Assembly: GCF_000960995.1 (NCBI RefSeq)
Contig: NZ_CP009434.1
Span: 620,001 to 684,000 of the forward strand
Source: Burkholderia glumae LMG 2196 = ATCC 33617
GTDB taxonomy: Bacteria > Pseudomonadota > Gammaproteobacteria > Burkholderiales > Burkholderiaceae
Reading direction: 5' to 3'
DNA: 64,000 bases
Shown here in pieces: positions 62,673 to 64,000 of the stretch (positions are counted from its first letter, which is position 1; each line of letters begins with the position of its first letter). The notes beneath the pieces were generated by a model, which did not search any database, was not told the DNA's origin, and saw only the letters and a list, made by a program, of their open reading frames with translations. The position numbers and the translations under genes are program-made.

Positions 62673-62816
62673 CGGCGCGGCGATCCATCCGACATCCGGC
62701 CGGCACCGGCAGGCGACGAGCCCGGCAGGAGCACCGCCGCTACCGGGCGGGCAGCCCGGCCGGCGGCCGGCGTGCCGCGGCGCTCGGCCAGCGGCGGCGC
62801 CCGGCCGGCCCCGGCC

Positions 62817-63593
62817 TCAGATCTCGCGCAGCCGCTCGGCGTCGATGATGTAGATCTGCTTGCCGTTGGCCGCGACGATGCCGGTGCGCTGGAGCCGCGA
62901 GAACATGCGGCTGACCGTTTCCAGCTTCAGGCCGAGGTAGCTGCCGATCTCGTCCCGGCTCATCCGCAGATTGAACTCCACTGACGAATAGCCGCGCGCG
63001 CGGTAACGCTCCGACAGGTTCAGCAGGAACGCGGCCACGCGCTGCTCCGCGGTCATCGTGCCGAGCAGCAGCAGCAGCGAGGATTCGCGCACGATCTCGC
63101 CGCTCAGGATCTGGTAGACGTGCTGCTGCAGCGCCTTGATCTCGTGGCAGATCTGATCGAGTCGCTCGAAGGGGATGATGCAGACGGTGCTGTCCTCGAG
63201 CGCGATGGCATCGCAGTTGTGCCGGCCGGCGTGGATGCCGTCCAGGCCGAGGGTATCGCCGATGATCTGGAAGCCGGTGATCTGCTCGTGTCCGTCGCGA
63301 TGCGTGACGACGGTCTTGGACGAGCCGGTGCGCACGGCGTAGATGCTGCGGAAGCGATCGCCGGCGCGATACAGCGTCTTGCCGCGGTGTATCAGGCGGG
63401 TCGTGCAAACCAGCGAATCGAGCTGCGCCAGCTCGGTTGCCGTCAGCCCGAGCGGCAGGCACGCCGGCCGCAGCGCGCAGGCGGAACAGCGCGCCTCGCC
63501 GCGCTGCGGCCAGTCGCGGCGCGACAGGGCCGGCGGGCGGCTGCCCGGCTCGCTCGGCGCACTGATGGTCCTATCCATGTGGCTGGGCATCAT
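62817..63593 (-). CDS. fnr: Oxygen-responsive FNR/CRP-family regulator
   Basis: 258 residues from the ATG at 63593 with GGAGC upstream. Four cysteines match FNR [4Fe-4S] ligation: C36, C39 and C45 (CSACALRPAC) and C127 (RHNCDAIAL). The cyclic-nucleotide-like beta-barrel is FRSIYAVRTGSSKTVVTHRDGHEQITGF. The C-terminal helix-turn-helix SRDEIGSYLGLKLETVSRMFSRL has the recognition residues E225-T-V-S228-R229, as in E. coli FNR, which reads TTGAT/ATCAA. It should activate genes when the cluster is intact, without oxygen. The TTGAC-N4-GTCAA sites across 41-60 kb are its likely targets. Confidence 0.92.
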   Translation of the reverse strand: MMPSHMDRTISAPSEPGSRPPALSRRDWPQRGEARCSACALRPACLPLGLTATELAQLDSLVCTTRLIHRGKTLYRAGDRFRSIYAVRTGSSKTVVTHRDGHEQITGFQIIGDTLGLDGIHAGRHNCDAIALEDSTVCIIPFERLDQICHEIKALQQHVYQILSGEIVRESSLLLLLGTMTAEQRVAAFLLNLSERYRARGYSSVEFNLRMSRDEIGSYLGLKLETVSRMFSRLQRTGIVAANGKQIYIIDAERLREI

Positions 63594-64000
63594 TGGCTCC
63601 TGGGGAAGCGATGGGCAGCGCGCCGGGCTGCCCGCGCGCAAGCCTGCCGACCACGCGCGGCCGAGGCCCGGGGCGGGCCGCAACCGGTGATTGCGGTGAT
63701 TGCCCTCGCCGTTCAAAAGTATCGATCAGGCTGCGTCTGACGAAAATCGGCGACGCTTGAAGCGGGGGTAGGAACCACAGAAGTGCTGTAGGCGATTTCC
63801 TACAGGCAGGCGGGGCGCGCCGTGCGCCGGGCCCTATCGTCTGCGGAATCGAGGCCGGTCCGCCGGCGGCCTGGCCGCCGGCAGCCACCGCCGAAACGGC
63901 GTGAGCCCGGGCGCGATGCCCTGGCTTCAGGCGCCAGCCGAGGCAGGGCCGCTCGCGCCGAGCGGCGCCGGCGCGCCGCCATGCGCGGGCATCACCAGCA
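63594..64000. other. Upstream region of the FNR-like gene to window end
   Basis: No gene supported in the last 407 bases; a few short high-GC frames have no start signals. The FNR-type palindrome found elsewhere was not seen here. Confidence 0.5.

Noticed and set aside
63594..64000. Autoregulatory FNR site upstream of the FNR-like gene
   Set aside because: No TTGAC/T-N4-GTCAA palindrome was found there.

Overview
The window is high-GC DNA (roughly 65-70% outside the islands) with features typical of Burkholderia or a close relative, probably a secondary replicon: a low-oxygen/anoxic-persistence gene block like the one known from Burkholderia cenocepacia, Burkholderia-type IS elements, and several chemoreceptors. 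No rRNA, tRNA or CRISPR array was recognised. Species cannot be settled from the sequence alone.

Region 1 (1-18.3 kb) is a decayed accessory island. It begins with a large protein carrying a PD-(D/E)XK nuclease signature, then an IS21-family element, then nested insertion sequences: an IS66-family element inside the right inverted repeat of an IS5/IS427-type element, with a second IS5-type element inside the IS66 tnpA gene; target duplications are visible for both insertions. Beyond the stack lie the 3' part of an unknown gene, a Pycsar-effector-like (PycTM) membrane gene broken by an IS481 element and two in-frame stops, a multi-pass membrane protein, a dnaE2 scrap, an antitoxin with a broken RES-type toxin, a low-GC gene with a PIN-like signature, and a frameshifted DUF4145-type gene.

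Region 2 (18.6-34.1 kb) is metabolic and sensory. A six-gene minus-strand unit with a divergent AraC regulator matches the indole-to-anthranilate (iif/ind) cluster: DLH/SnoaL fusion (iifA-like), SDR (iifB-like), styrene/indole monooxygenase (iifC-like), flavin reductase (iifD-like), then an outer-membrane channel and a chemoreceptor. Two more chemoreceptors and another IS5/IS427 copy follow. The two IS5 copies lie in the same orientation about 25 kb apart and could delete everything between them.

Region 3 (34.8-41.1 kb) is a signalling block: a GAF hybrid histidine kinase, translationally coupled to a 1179-residue fusion of an amino-acid-permease-like membrane domain with a hybrid kinase (HisKA, HATPase, REC, HPt), then a REC protein.

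Region 4 (41.4-63.6 kb) is a low-oxygen survival locus: pntAA-pntAB-pntB, an aldehyde dehydrogenase, adhP, PHB depolymerase, a flavodoxin, BON and Hsp20 proteins, a kinase-like ATPase, a nitroreductase with a cytochrome c, a second alcohol dehydrogenase, two universal stress proteins, acetate kinase, PHA synthase and a phosphate acyltransferase. It ends with a CRP/FNR regulator that has the four Fe-S cysteines and an E-x-x-S-R recognition helix. Eleven FNR-type palindromes (TTGAC/T-N4-GTCAA, ten good and one weak) sit upstream of these genes at strikingly regular distances, so the locus looks like a local regulon of that sensor.
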